Positions 1 through 7,455 of a stretch of DNA of 26,850 nt are shown in pieces. The DNA is from JAJFVC01 sp039698075 (GTDB lineage Bacteria; Planctomycetota; Planctomycetia; Pirellulales; Thermoguttaceae). The notes below the pieces were generated by a model. The model did no database searches. It was not told where the DNA came from and worked only from the letters and a program-made list of their open reading frames with translations. Location of the stretch: contig JBDKTJ010000163.1 in NCBI GenBank assembly GCA_039698075.1, forward strand, positions 1 to 26,850, written 5' to 3'. The first letter of the stretch is position 1. Each line of letters begins with the position of its first letter. Both the position numbers and the translations under genes were made by a program.

Positions 1-2
1 CG

Positions 3-1343
3 TTGCCCACCGAGCGGCAAATCGCCTTGGACGACATTTCCCGCCAAATGCACGACGATCCGCGTTGGACCGAGTTGCGGCCGTTCGTGCGCGGCGGCTT
101 TTGGCGCAACTTCAAGATCAAATATCCAGAAGCCGACGACATGTACACGCGGATGATGATGGTCAGCCGTCGGCTGCGCGAGACGCTCGACGCGGCGGCG
201 TCCGGAGATCCGGTCGACACCGAATTGGCCGAGCAAGCCCGCATCGAATTGTATCGCGGCCAGTGCAATTGCGGCTATTGGCACGGAGCGTTCGGCGGCA
301 TCTATCTGCCGCACCTGCGCAACGCCGTCTATCAGCATCTGATCGCCGCCGACAATCTGCTCGATCGCGCGATCGGACGAACCGACCACTGGATCGAAGC
401 CTCGGCCGACGATTTCAACTTTGACGCCCGGCAAGAAGTCCGCCTCTCGAACGACAAGCTGATGGCCCTGGTCGCGCCGAGCCGCGGCGGCGAACTGTTG
501 GAATTGGACGTCCGCCGGATCCGACACAATCTGCTGGCCACCCTGGCCCGGCGGCCCGAAGCCTACCATCGCAAGGTGCAGGCCGGCGACCGTCAAAACG
601 GCGACCATGTGGCAAGCATCCACGACCGCGTGGTCTTCAAGCAGCCGGACCTGGACCAACGCCTGCAATACGACGACCACGATCGCAAAAGCCTGGTCGA
701 TCTGTTCTACGACGAAGATGCGACGCTCGAGTCGATCGCCAACGGCACGGCCCCGCAGCGCGGCGATTTCGTCGGCGCCGCGTACGAAGCCCGCATCCGC
801 CGCAATCCCGATCGGATCCAAGTGCAATTGATCCGCGACGGCCACGCCGGCGACGTCCCGCTTCGGATCACCAAGGGCCTGACGTTGGATGTCGGCAGCG
901 ACACGCTGCAAGTGGCCTACCTGTTGGAAAATCTTCCGCAAAACCGCCCGCTCCGCTTCGCCTGCGAATTGAACTTCGCCGGCATGCCGTCCAACGCCTA
1001 CGGGCGGAACTTTTTGGACATCGACGGCAAGATTCTCGGCCAGCTCGGCTCGCGGCTCGATCTGCAAAACGTCTTCGGACTGAATCTTTGCGACGAGTGG
1101 CTCAAGCTGGACGTCGGCCTGAAGATGTCGCGGCCCACCGATTTCTGGACCTTCCCGATCGAAACGGTCAGTCAATCCGAAGGCGGATTCGAGCTGATCC
1201 ATCAATCGGTCGTCGTCCTGCCGCATTGGCGCGTCGAGGCCGACAAGGAAGGCCGTTGGAGCGTGACGATGCAGATGTCGCTGAGCACCCGGCGCGCCGA
1301 CGAAAATCACCACACGGAAGAAGCCGTCGCCGCCACGACGTGA
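3..1343 (+). CDS. GH57 alpha-amylase / 4-alpha-glucanotransferase-type protein, C-terminal part (5' truncated by window)
   Basis: The frame is open to the left edge; the first possible initiator is a TTG at position 3, so the N-terminal catalytic barrel is probably outside the window. The visible 446 residues match the C-terminal region of GH57 glucan-processing enzymes (DUF1925 and DUF1926 domains). A motif typical of the middle domain, QCNCGYWHGAFGGIYLPHLR, lies near residues 87-106. A beta-sandwich-like stretch follows from about residue 143, with the family-like LELDVRRIRHNLLATLARRP near 165-184. Family members hydrolyse or rearrange alpha-1,4-glucans such as glycogen. The gene ends in TGA and faces the flippase gene convergently with a 37-bp gap. 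It may not belong to the EPS locus. The exact activity (amylase, glucanotransferase or branching) cannot be decided without the N-terminus. Confidence 0.85.
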   Translation: MPTERQIALDDISRQMHDDPRWTELRPFVRGGFWRNFKIKYPEADDMYTRMMMVSRRLRETLDAAASGDPVDTELAEQARIELYRGQCNCGYWHGAFGGIYLPHLRNAVYQHLIAADNLLDRAIGRTDHWIEASADDFNFDARQEVRLSNDKLMALVAPSRGGELLELDVRRIRHNLLATLARRPEAYHRKVQAGDRQNGDHVASIHDRVVFKQPDLDQRLQYDDHDRKSLVDLFYDEDATLESIANGTAPQRGDFVGAAYEARIRRNPDRIQVQLIRDGHAGDVPLRITKGLTLDVGSDTLQVAYLLENLPQNRPLRFACELNFAGMPSNAYGRNFLDIDGKILGQLGSRLDLQNVFGLNLCDEWLKLDVGLKMSRPTDFWTFPIETVSQSEGGFELIHQSVVVLPHWRVEADKEGRWSVTMQMSLSTRRADENHHTEEAVAATT

Positions 1344-1380
1344 AGCTGCCGCTTGCGATTTTGCAGTTCCCCCCCGCCGA

Positions 1381-2946
1381 CTACGACGACGGCGTCCGAT
1401 CGGCGGCGCGTTGAACCGCCTTCGGCACAAATCGCTCGACGCCGAACCGCTCGGCGTAGAGGACCGTTTTTTCGGCCAGCAATTGACGTTCGTCGGCGTC
1501 CAGCAACCGCCGGCTCCCCATCGCCGCCGCAACGGCCGCCAGCGCCGCCAACGCGACCCAACGACCGCCGCAAAACGCCAGCGGCAACAGAAGGACCACC
1601 GCCATCCCCTCGTCCAACCGGAATCCCCAGCGACGGTTGAACGCGCAGATCAATCCGAGCGTCAAGGCATGGGCGATCGTCGTCGCCACCACCGCGCCGT
1701 ACAATCCATAACGCGGCAGCAACACGAAGTTCAAGCCCACGCTCAACGCCAATCCGCAGCCAAGCGCCGCGGCGGACAGCCACGCCCGCTCGACGCACAG
1801 CAAATACGTCTGCAAAATCATCTGCATCGCGATCCACGAACAATACAGCAGCGTCCACGGCAAAACCGCCTCGCCCTCGGGAAATTTCCCGCGAAACAGC
1901 ACGGCGAACAACAGCGGTCCGGCCAGCAACACGACGGTCATGCCGGCGAACCCGGCCAGTCCGAACAGTTTGGCGAACAGCCGCAGCCGCATCGCCGCCC
2001 GCGCGCGCCGACCCGCTTCCCAATGATGGCTCAAGTGCGGAGTGACAATGATCGCCAACATCGTGGCGACCGACACCAACAGCATCGGCACGAGCCGCGA
2101 ACTGTGGTAGTTGCCGACCGTCCGCAGGGCCTCGACCGCCGGCATGGTCGAAAAATGGACGATCATGTATCGGTCCACGACGTCGAACAAATTGGTCAAC
2201 GTGTTGGCCAGCAACACCCAAAGGGCGCAAGGAACGATTTTCGACCAGAGCGCGATTTCCGTTTCGCAAGAGCCGGCCGACGGCGCGGACTTCCACACCC
2301 GGGGCAAATGACATCCGGCCCAGACGGCCGCGACCAGACACGCCCCGCCGTAGGCCACGATCACGCTTTCGGCCGTGCATCGCCAACACAACAGCAATCC
2401 GGCCCCCGCAACGGCAAACGTCACCGAGTTGGCCAACTGCATGATCGAAACCAGCCGGACGTGCCGCATCGCCGTGAACAACTCGGTCAAATAGCTGTAC
2501 ACGACCACCATCAAAAGACATCCGGCGATGATCGCGATCAACCGGACGTGCTCGGCGTCGCCGAACACCAGCGTCGAAAACCACGTTCGGGCCGACGCGA
2601 CGATCGAAACGGCCAGCAACGCCAACAGCCCGCAAGCCGTCATCGTGCGACGCAAAAACATCCGCAACTGCCCGCGCTGTCGATAGTATTCCAAATAACG
2701 CCCGAACGACCCGGGAATGGCCAAAACGCATAGCGGCGCGGCCAGCGAAAAGAAACTGAACGCCATGTCCCACTGGCCCAACTGATCGGCGTCCAGCCAC
2801 CGGCAAAACAACACCGCCCGAACGAATCCCACGAGCCGCTGCACGACCGTCAACGCCAGCAGAATCAACACGCTGTCGACCAGCGTGTCGGTCGGCAACG
2901 GCGCCGGGCCGGCGGGACGTTCGGCGTTGTCAAAGCCCAGGGACAT
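1381..2946 (-). CDS. Wzx-like polysaccharide flippase (MOP superfamily)
   Basis: The 521-aa protein is built almost wholly of hydrophobic helices. The first begins near residue 24, after a Pro-rich cytosolic N-terminus, and is followed by the motif GFVRAVLFCRWL and an FSFFSLAAPL segment, as in oligosaccharide flippases of the RfbX/Wzx type. Length and the roughly 12 to 14 predicted membrane segments fit the family. Members move lipid-linked sugar repeat units across the inner membrane. It is the last gene of a minus-strand cluster, starting 5 bp after the deacetylase stop, so the two are almost certainly cotranscribed. A Wzz-like protein, a Wzy/WaaL-type enzyme and a GT4 transferase nearby support a Wzx/Wzy-dependent pathway. 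Wzx proteins are very divergent, so the substrate cannot be named. Confidence 0.85.
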   Translation of the reverse strand: MSLGFDNAERPAGPAPLPTDTLVDSVLILLALTVVQRLVGFVRAVLFCRWLDADQLGQWDMAFSFFSLAAPLCVLAIPGSFGRYLEYYRQRGQLRMFLRRTMTACGLLALLAVSIVASARTWFSTLVFGDAEHVRLIAIIAGCLLMVVVYSYLTELFTAMRHVRLVSIMQLANSVTFAVAGAGLLLCWRCTAESVIVAYGGACLVAAVWAGCHLPRVWKSAPSAGSCETEIALWSKIVPCALWVLLANTLTNLFDVVDRYMIVHFSTMPAVEALRTVGNYHSSRLVPMLLVSVATMLAIIVTPHLSHHWEAGRRARAAMRLRLFAKLFGLAGFAGMTVVLLAGPLLFAVLFRGKFPEGEAVLPWTLLYCSWIAMQMILQTYLLCVERAWLSAAALGCGLALSVGLNFVLLPRYGLYGAVVATTIAHALTLGLICAFNRRWGFRLDEGMAVVLLLPLAFCGGRWVALAALAAVAAAMGSRRLLDADERQLLAEKTVLYAERFGVERFVPKAVQRAADRTPSS

Positions 2947-2951
2947 GTTCG

Positions 2952-2979
2952 TTATCCGTTGTCCGTTGCCGGTTGTGCG
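2952..2979. repeat. Heptanucleotide tandem repeat, TTATCCG/TTGTCCG family
   Basis: Four contiguous 7-nt units read TTATCCG, TTGTCCG, TTGCCGG and TTGTGCG on the plus strand. The first unit, read on the minus strand, contains the TAA stop of the deacetylase gene, so the array encodes that protein's last residues and its stop. It lies at the deacetylase-flippase junction. Confidence 0.75.
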
Positions 2980-3830
2980 TCCTTTTCACCGACGTCGCCT
3001 TCGCCCGATCGATAAGAAAATCGCGGCGTCCGCAGCTTTCGCGGATCCATCGTCGTCCAGTTCTTCAAATGGATCATGTCGTTGCCGACCGCGATTCGTT
3101 GCAGATGGAAGGCGTCGTCGCCCGGAAAATTCAGGCCGCCGTAACAGGAACACACGCCCAAGTACCCCGCCTGCTCGGCCAACCGAAACACCTCGCGGTT
3201 CAGATGGACGTATCCGCCGTAGGGATAGGCGAAATACCGGATTTTCCGCTCCAACACGTCCTGCATGTCCCGTTTCGCCGCGATCACTTCGCGACGCAAC
3301 GTCTCCGAATCGGCGATCGCCCCCAAGTTCGCGTGCGTGTACGAATGCGCCCCGATTTCGATCCCCAGATCGGCCATCTCGCGCAACTGTTCCAGCGTGT
3401 TCGCCGGCAAATGGCATCCCACGTTCTGATCGTGCGGAAAAGCCTCGCCCGTCAACACGTTCTGCGCCGTGACGAAATACGTGCACGGAACATGCTCCCG
3501 CACGAGCCACGGAATCGCCTCGCGGCAATTGTCGGCGTAACCGTCGTCGAACGTAATGCTGACGCACGGCCGCGACCCGCTGCCCTCTCGAATCCGCTGC
3601 TGCGACTCCTCGAGCGACACCAGATCAAAATGTCGCTGCAACCATCGCATTTGCCGAAAGAACAGCTCGCTGGGCATCGTCCAAGGCGTCGCTCCGTCGT
3701 CGGCCACCCGGTGGTACGCCAACACGATCGCCGGCTGCCGGCCCTGCGACGCCGCGCGGCGATACGCCCACGCGCGCACGGGTCGCGAAGCATGGTAATA
3801 CAGCGTCAACAGAAAACTTCGCAAATTCAT
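2952..3830 (-). CDS. Polysaccharide deacetylase (NodB homology domain)
   Basis: The 292-aa protein has the NodB-type carbohydrate esterase 4 signature. SITFDDGYADN (residues 91-101) carries the catalytic-base and metal Asp pair D95/D96. HSYTH (162-166) supplies the two metal-binding histidines. AYHRV near residue 39 is typical of the group found in EPS loci. Members remove N- or O-acetyl groups from sugar polymers. No signal peptide is evident, although the N-terminus is hydrophobic and basic. It is the middle gene of the minus-strand cluster: acyltransferase gene upstream, flippase 5 bp downstream. The last residues and the TAA stop lie in a 7-nt repeat array, so the natural C-terminus may have been altered by repeat insertion. 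Similar deacetylases occur in exosortase-linked EPS loci, but no exosortase is visible here. Confidence 0.9.
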   Translation of the reverse strand: MNLRSFLLTLYYHASRPVRAWAYRRAASQGRQPAIVLAYHRVADDGATPWTMPSELFFRQMRWLQRHFDLVSLEESQQRIREGSGSRPCVSITFDDGYADNCREAIPWLVREHVPCTYFVTAQNVLTGEAFPHDQNVGCHLPANTLEQLREMADLGIEIGAHSYTHANLGAIADSETLRREVIAAKRDMQDVLERKIRYFAYPYGGYVHLNREVFRLAEQAGYLGVCSCYGGLNFPGDDAFHLQRIAVGNDMIHLKNWTTMDPRKLRTPRFSYRSGEGDVGEKDAQPATDNG

Positions 3831-3872
3831 GACTGATGACCGGGGGCTAGGAAACGGGAACAGGGAACCACG
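3831..3872. repeat. Degenerate heptanucleotide repeat, mixed families
   Basis: Six 7-nt steps lie directly upstream of the deacetylase start codon: GACTGAT, GACCGGG, GGCTAGG, AAACGGG, AACAGGG and AACCACG. The third resembles the GGGGCTA family of position 12800; the fourth and fifth form an AACRGGG family. It lies between two co-directional minus-strand genes. Confidence 0.5.
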
Positions 3873-3918
3873 GATTCAACCTCGTCGCTCGAAACCCTGC
3901 CCCTCGACATCCAACGTC

Positions 3919-5046
3919 TCAGCTTTTTCTTTCCATCCAACTCTTCATTCGGTTTCCGGCCAACCACAAACGGTGGCGCGTCCGGGCGGCCATCGTCGGC
4001 GGCACGATCCGATATTTCAGCATCGCTCGCCGCTGCGCGCCGAATCGAGCCTTGAACACCTCGTCGCCCCGCAAATAGTCGAACGCCCGATACCCCCGTT
4101 CGATCGCGTGACGCACGAGCATCAAATTGATCAGCTTGCCCGGCTCGTGGGCCATCGCCGCCGGATCGATCCCGGCTTGATATTCGTACAGCACGCCGTC
4201 GCCGATCAGGTGATACTCGGCCGCGACCGGAACGTCGTCCAACAGGAGCCAATAAAACTGAGCCTGCCCCCGCTTGAACAACGCGGTCGCCGCGTCGCGG
4301 TGAAACGCCAAAAACCGTTCCGACGAAAAACAACCGCTCTGGCCCAACGCCCGCCATCGCCGTTGATGCAGGTTGACCAGAATGTCCATCGCCTTGGGCA
4401 ATTCATCGACCGTCGCGGCCCAACACAGCGTCGGGCGGTGCACGGCGGCCAGCGTCCGCTGCCACCGATGCGCGAATCGTCGCAAGTTCTTGCCGACCGA
4501 CGCCAGATAGGTTTCCCAACGGGTCGGCAGCTCCAGCCGCCAGCAATTCACGCCGGGCCGACAATGGACCGTCGCCCCCAACGTCGTCATCGCGTCGACC
4601 CATCGCACCATCACCCGATCCTCGACGTCCACGCCTTCCAAATCGATCAGGTCCCACGCCAATCGGTTCGGGCCGCTCTGTCGAACGTTGGAAATCAGAT
4701 AGTCGGCCAACGCGTCGATGACCAATTCCTCGACCGCTGGATGACAAAGCACGCCCAGATAATCGGAGCAGATCTCGCCCGACCCCAGCCAGCGCAACAC
4801 CCGGCCGTGCAGCGCCGAGCGGTCCAGATACCAAGGAGCGACGCCCATCAACGCGCCGGCGTCGTCGAAAACGCCCAACACCGCCAGCCGCCGGGCCGAA
4901 TGTTCGGCGGCAGTCCGCGGTCCGTAATGTCGCCACCACTGCGAAAGCCACGTCCAGCCGCGAAACGGAACGCCCGCGGCCAGACGATCCCAGGCCTCCG
5001 TGTGCGGCGCCAGTTCGTCCAGTTCGGAAAACAGTTGCACTTGCAT
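3919..5046 (-). CDS. CelD/BcsL-like GNAT-fold acyltransferase (FemAB-type), EPS-associated
   Basis: The protein is 375 aa from the ATG at 5046, which has GGTGGA about 7 nt upstream; a GTG at 5061 in frame is an alternative. The C-terminal half has the hallmarks of the Acetyltransf_6 (CelD) group: a substrate-handling strand VAAEYHLIGDGVLYEYQAG, a helix entry AHEPGKLINLMLVRHAI, and YRAFDYLRGDEVFKARFG near the end. Family members are thought to transfer acyl or aminoacyl groups to cell-surface sugars; the acceptor is unknown here. It is the first gene of a minus-strand cluster with the deacetylase and flippase, and diverges from the Wzz-like gene. A second, divergent member of the family lies at 10178-11350, so the polymer may carry two modifications or the enzymes may act at different positions. 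Confidence 0.8.
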   Translation of the reverse strand: MQVQLFSELDELAPHTEAWDRLAAGVPFRGWTWLSQWWRHYGPRTAAEHSARRLAVLGVFDDAGALMGVAPWYLDRSALHGRVLRWLGSGEICSDYLGVLCHPAVEELVIDALADYLISNVRQSGPNRLAWDLIDLEGVDVEDRVMVRWVDAMTTLGATVHCRPGVNCWRLELPTRWETYLASVGKNLRRFAHRWQRTLAAVHRPTLCWAATVDELPKAMDILVNLHQRRWRALGQSGCFSSERFLAFHRDAATALFKRGQAQFYWLLLDDVPVAAEYHLIGDGVLYEYQAGIDPAAMAHEPGKLINLMLVRHAIERGYRAFDYLRGDEVFKARFGAQRRAMLKYRIVPPTMAARTRHRLWLAGNRMKSWMERKS

Positions 5047-5103
5047 GGTTGATTCCACCACAACTCTCTGTCACGCAACGAGATATGCAAATATTTTTTT
5101 GGG

Positions 5104-5127
5104 GATTTCCCGGAAATCAACATGTTG
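5104..5127. promoter_or_regulatory. Two abutting palindromes in the divergent EPS promoter region (candidate operator)
   Basis: Positions 5104-5118 form a perfect dyad with arms GATTTCC and GGAAATC around one central C. Positions 5118-5127 form the perfect palindrome CAACATGTTG. Both lie in the roughly 245-bp region between the divergent acyltransferase (start 5046) and Wzz-like gene (start 5291), the expected place for a shared regulator site. No regulator is identified. Confidence 0.4.
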
Positions 5128-5290
5128 CCCAAAGGCGACCCTGTGTTGCCGCCGAGCAACACGCCGGCCGACCGGATTTTTCGCTCCCCCCTCAAAGGAA
5201 TTGCCGCAACTTGTTTCCCAATAATGACTTACAACGTTCGGCCACCGCGCCCCCCGGTTTGGCATTGGCTTTGCACTTCAGGCCATCGCC

Positions 5291-6772
5291 ATGAAAAACC
5301 TTCCCCTTACTTCCGCGAGTCTCAGCGCCATGCACCCAACGTCGCCCCTCCACATGCTGCGACAACTGATCGACCTGCTGCGTGACCACCTTCGACTGTG
5401 GCTCGTGCCGACCGTGGCGATCGCCGCGTTGGCGGTTGCCTACGCCTTTCTGCACGAACCGACCTGGGAAGCCTCCCAGGCGTTGATTCTCCGCAACGAA
5501 GCCGCCGCCGGCGAGAAAGCGCCCGGCAAGTTTTCGACGCCCGACGACATGAAGACCCTCCAAGAAACCCTGCTCGAAGTGGTCAAAAGCCGCGGCGTGT
5601 TGGAATCGGCGTTGCGCGAGGTCGGCCCGCCGGCCGAGTACGCCAAACCGGCGGCCTGGCCCACCGACCGCGATCTGGTCGATTTCGCTTCGCTGGTCAC
5701 GCTCGCGCCGCCCAAGGGCGCGGAGTTCGGCAAGACCGAAGTGTTTTACTTGACCGTCCGCTCGAACGATCGCGTCCGCGCCGTCGCGCTGAACGAAGCC
5801 GTCTGTCGCCGACTCCAAGCCCGATTCCAAGAGCTGCGCAACGCGAAGGCCGAAAGCATGATCGCCGAACTCACCAAGACGATCCGATTGGCCCGAAACG
5901 ATCTGGATTCGGCCACGTCGTCGCTGTCCGCAACCGAGCGTCGTCTCGGCAGCGATTTGCCCGAAATGCGTTCGATCCAGGACGTCAGCACCAGCGACAG
6001 CGCATTGCGCCGCAGCACCGAGGAGCTTCGTACCCTGCTGCGTGAAAACGCCGCGTCCGAAAAACTCAACGAGGAACTGCTCACGGTGCTCGAAAAGGCC
6101 AAAGACGACCCCGGCCGGTTCGTGACCACGCCCAACCACCTGCTCGACTCCTATCCGTCGCTGCGTCGGCTGAAGGACGGCCTGGTCGACGCGCAGTTGC
6201 GGACCGCCGCGCTGATGGGAACGATGTCGGCCGAGCATCCCCGCGTCAAGGCCGCAAAGGAATCCGAGATCGAAATCGGACGCCACATGCACGACGAACT
6301 GGCGCTGGCCCATCGAGGCGTCGAAATCGAACTGCGCATGATCGCCGATCGCCGAACGCTGCTGAATGAGCAATTGGCCAACGCCGAGAGCCGGCTGCAC
6401 GTGCTGGCCTCGCTTCGCGCCGAGTACGCCAATCAGGTGTCCGAAGTGAAAAGCCGCGCGACCCTGCTGGAACGGGCCGAACAAAATCTCTCCGACGCTC
6501 GATCCGCCGGGGCGGGCGCCGCCGCCAGCTTGATCAATCGCATCGACGTCCCCAACGCGGGCATCCGTCCGATCGGACCCGGTCGCACGTTGATCAGTCT
6601 GTGCGGCATGGTCGGCGGATTGCTGACCGGCTTCGGATTGGTCTTCATGACCATCCCGACCGCCGCGTTGAAGCCCGAGCCGAAAGAAATCCCGTCGCCG
6701 GCGACCACGAGGCCTCGCGGCGCCGACGGTCACTTCTCGATCCACCGCGCCCTGCGCAAAGTGGCCTTCTAA
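5291..6772 (+). CDS. Wzz-like polysaccharide chain-length determinant / co-polymerase
   Basis: The 493-aa protein has the plan of Wzz-family polysaccharide co-polymerases: a short N-terminus, a first membrane segment near residues 35-53 (LWLVPTVAIAALAVAYAFL), a long periplasmic part with two charged helical, coiled-coil-like blocks (about 185-275 and 315-405), and a second membrane segment near 434-456 before a short Pro-rich tail. No C-terminal kinase domain or Walker motif is present, so this is the Wzz rather than the fused tyrosine-kinase form. Members set polymer length together with Wzy. An internal ATG at 5330 is an alternative start; neither has a strong ribosome site. It diverges from the flippase operon and is followed by a nested terminator. 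Confidence 0.85.
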   Translation: MKNLPLTSASLSAMHPTSPLHMLRQLIDLLRDHLRLWLVPTVAIAALAVAYAFLHEPTWEASQALILRNEAAAGEKAPGKFSTPDDMKTLQETLLEVVKSRGVLESALREVGPPAEYAKPAAWPTDRDLVDFASLVTLAPPKGAEFGKTEVFYLTVRSNDRVRAVALNEAVCRRLQARFQELRNAKAESMIAELTKTIRLARNDLDSATSSLSATERRLGSDLPEMRSIQDVSTSDSALRRSTEELRTLLRENAASEKLNEELLTVLEKAKDDPGRFVTTPNHLLDSYPSLRRLKDGLVDAQLRTAALMGTMSAEHPRVKAAKESEIEIGRHMHDELALAHRGVEIELRMIADRRTLLNEQLANAESRLHVLASLRAEYANQVSEVKSRATLLERAEQNLSDARSAGAGAAASLINRIDVPNAGIRPIGPGRTLISLCGMVGGLLTGFGLVFMTIPTAALKPEPKEIPSPATTRPRGADGHFSIHRALRKVAF

Positions 6773-6813
6773 ACAAAACCGCGGAAGACCGAAAGTGACC
6801 CGTGATTTAAAAA

Positions 6814-6864
6814 CCACGCATTTGCCGGGGGTCTGCGCTCACCGGCATTTTTGCTATTGCGTGG
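6814..6864. terminator. Nested bidirectional terminator
   Basis: The inner stem TGCCGG/CCGGCA (6823-6828, 6842-6847) is followed on the plus strand by TTTTT. The outer stem CCACGCA/TGCGTGG (6814-6820, 6858-6864) is followed on the minus strand by TTTTT. It lies between the convergent Wzz-like gene and the DUF2283 gene, so each strand could use its own stem. The inner loop of 13 nt is long. Confidence 0.55.
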
Positions 6865-6876
6865 ACCTGTTTTAAC

Positions 6877-7122
6877 TCACGTAGGACATGCGGCCGAAGG
6901 GGTCCGTTCTCGGAGAACTAGATCGACGATCGGCAGCGCAGACACCTCCAAGCGGGACAGGTCAATGCATCGGCTCGCTCCTTCAATTTCAATGCCCACG
7001 ACTTGATCGTGGTCATCGAAATCGAGCACGATGTTGGCCGCCACCTCTTCGGACTCCGCGCTTGGCCGATCCACCAACTTGATATAAAGCATGTCGGTGT
7101 CGCGATCGTACTGAAAAATCAT
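6877..7122 (-). CDS. DUF2283 domain protein
   Basis: This 81-aa protein shows the compact DUF2283 pattern: YDRDTDMLYIKL at residues 5-16, then an ESEEVAANIVLDFDDHDQVV core and GIEIEGAS near 43-50. The start is supported by AAGGGAG about 9 nt upstream of ATG. Function is unknown; DUF2283 genes are often found next to another very small gene, and here a 76-aa gene ends 18 bp upstream on the same strand, so the two probably form a unit. An antitoxin-like role has been suggested by such pairing but is not shown by the sequence. It lies between EPS genes without an evident link to sugar chemistry. Confidence 0.8.
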   Translation of the reverse strand: MIFQYDRDTDMLYIKLVDRPSAESEEVAANIVLDFDDHDQVVGIEIEGASRCIDLSRLEVSALPIVDLVLRERTPSAACPT

Positions 7123-7140
7123 ACGAATGGCTCCCTTGCA

Positions 7141-7371
7141 TCAAGGCTTGAAGCCGCGATCAAAAAACGCATTGTGCACGGTTTCCTCGTCCGGTTCAAC
7201 AACCACCCGCAAATACTTGCCAACCTCCGGAACCAACACCCAACGCCGAATGCGACCATTGGGCTGTCTCTCCACTCGCACGGGTTGGGCCATCGCCAAC
7301 TCGATCCACTCCCGCTTGAGATACGGACGACGGACCAAAACGCTCGTGGTAAAATAACGAGTTGTTTTCAT
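7141..7371 (-). CDS. Small conserved protein paired with DUF2283 (toxin-like partner, function unknown)
   Basis: The 76-aa protein is basic at the N-terminus (MKTTRYFTTSVLVRRPYLKR) and has a central RRWVLVPEVGKYLRVVVEPD strand region, ending in HNAFFDRGF. I recall similar short proteins next to DUF2283 genes in planctomycetes and cyanobacteria, but no named domain can be assigned with confidence. The start is the ATG at 7371; no clear ribosome site precedes it. It is the first gene of a two-gene minus-strand unit. The small size, tight pairing and strand/RNA-binding-like composition fit a toxin-antitoxin or other two-component stability module; this is inference only. Confidence 0.65.
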   Translation of the reverse strand: MKTTRYFTTSVLVRRPYLKREWIELAMAQPVRVERQPNGRIRRWVLVPEVGKYLRVVVEPDEETVHNAFFDRGFKP

Positions 7372-7455
7372 GAATCAACCGACGACCATCCTACCCCTCT
7401 CTCACTCGGTCGTCAAGAACCCCAATCGTAGGACAACCTGTCCCATCCACCCGAG

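Noticed and set aside
5192..6817. Minus-strand open frame of 541 codons opposite the Wzz-like gene
   Set aside because: Gln/His/Arg-rich low-quality translation; the plus-strand frame has membrane segments and coiled coils at the expected places.
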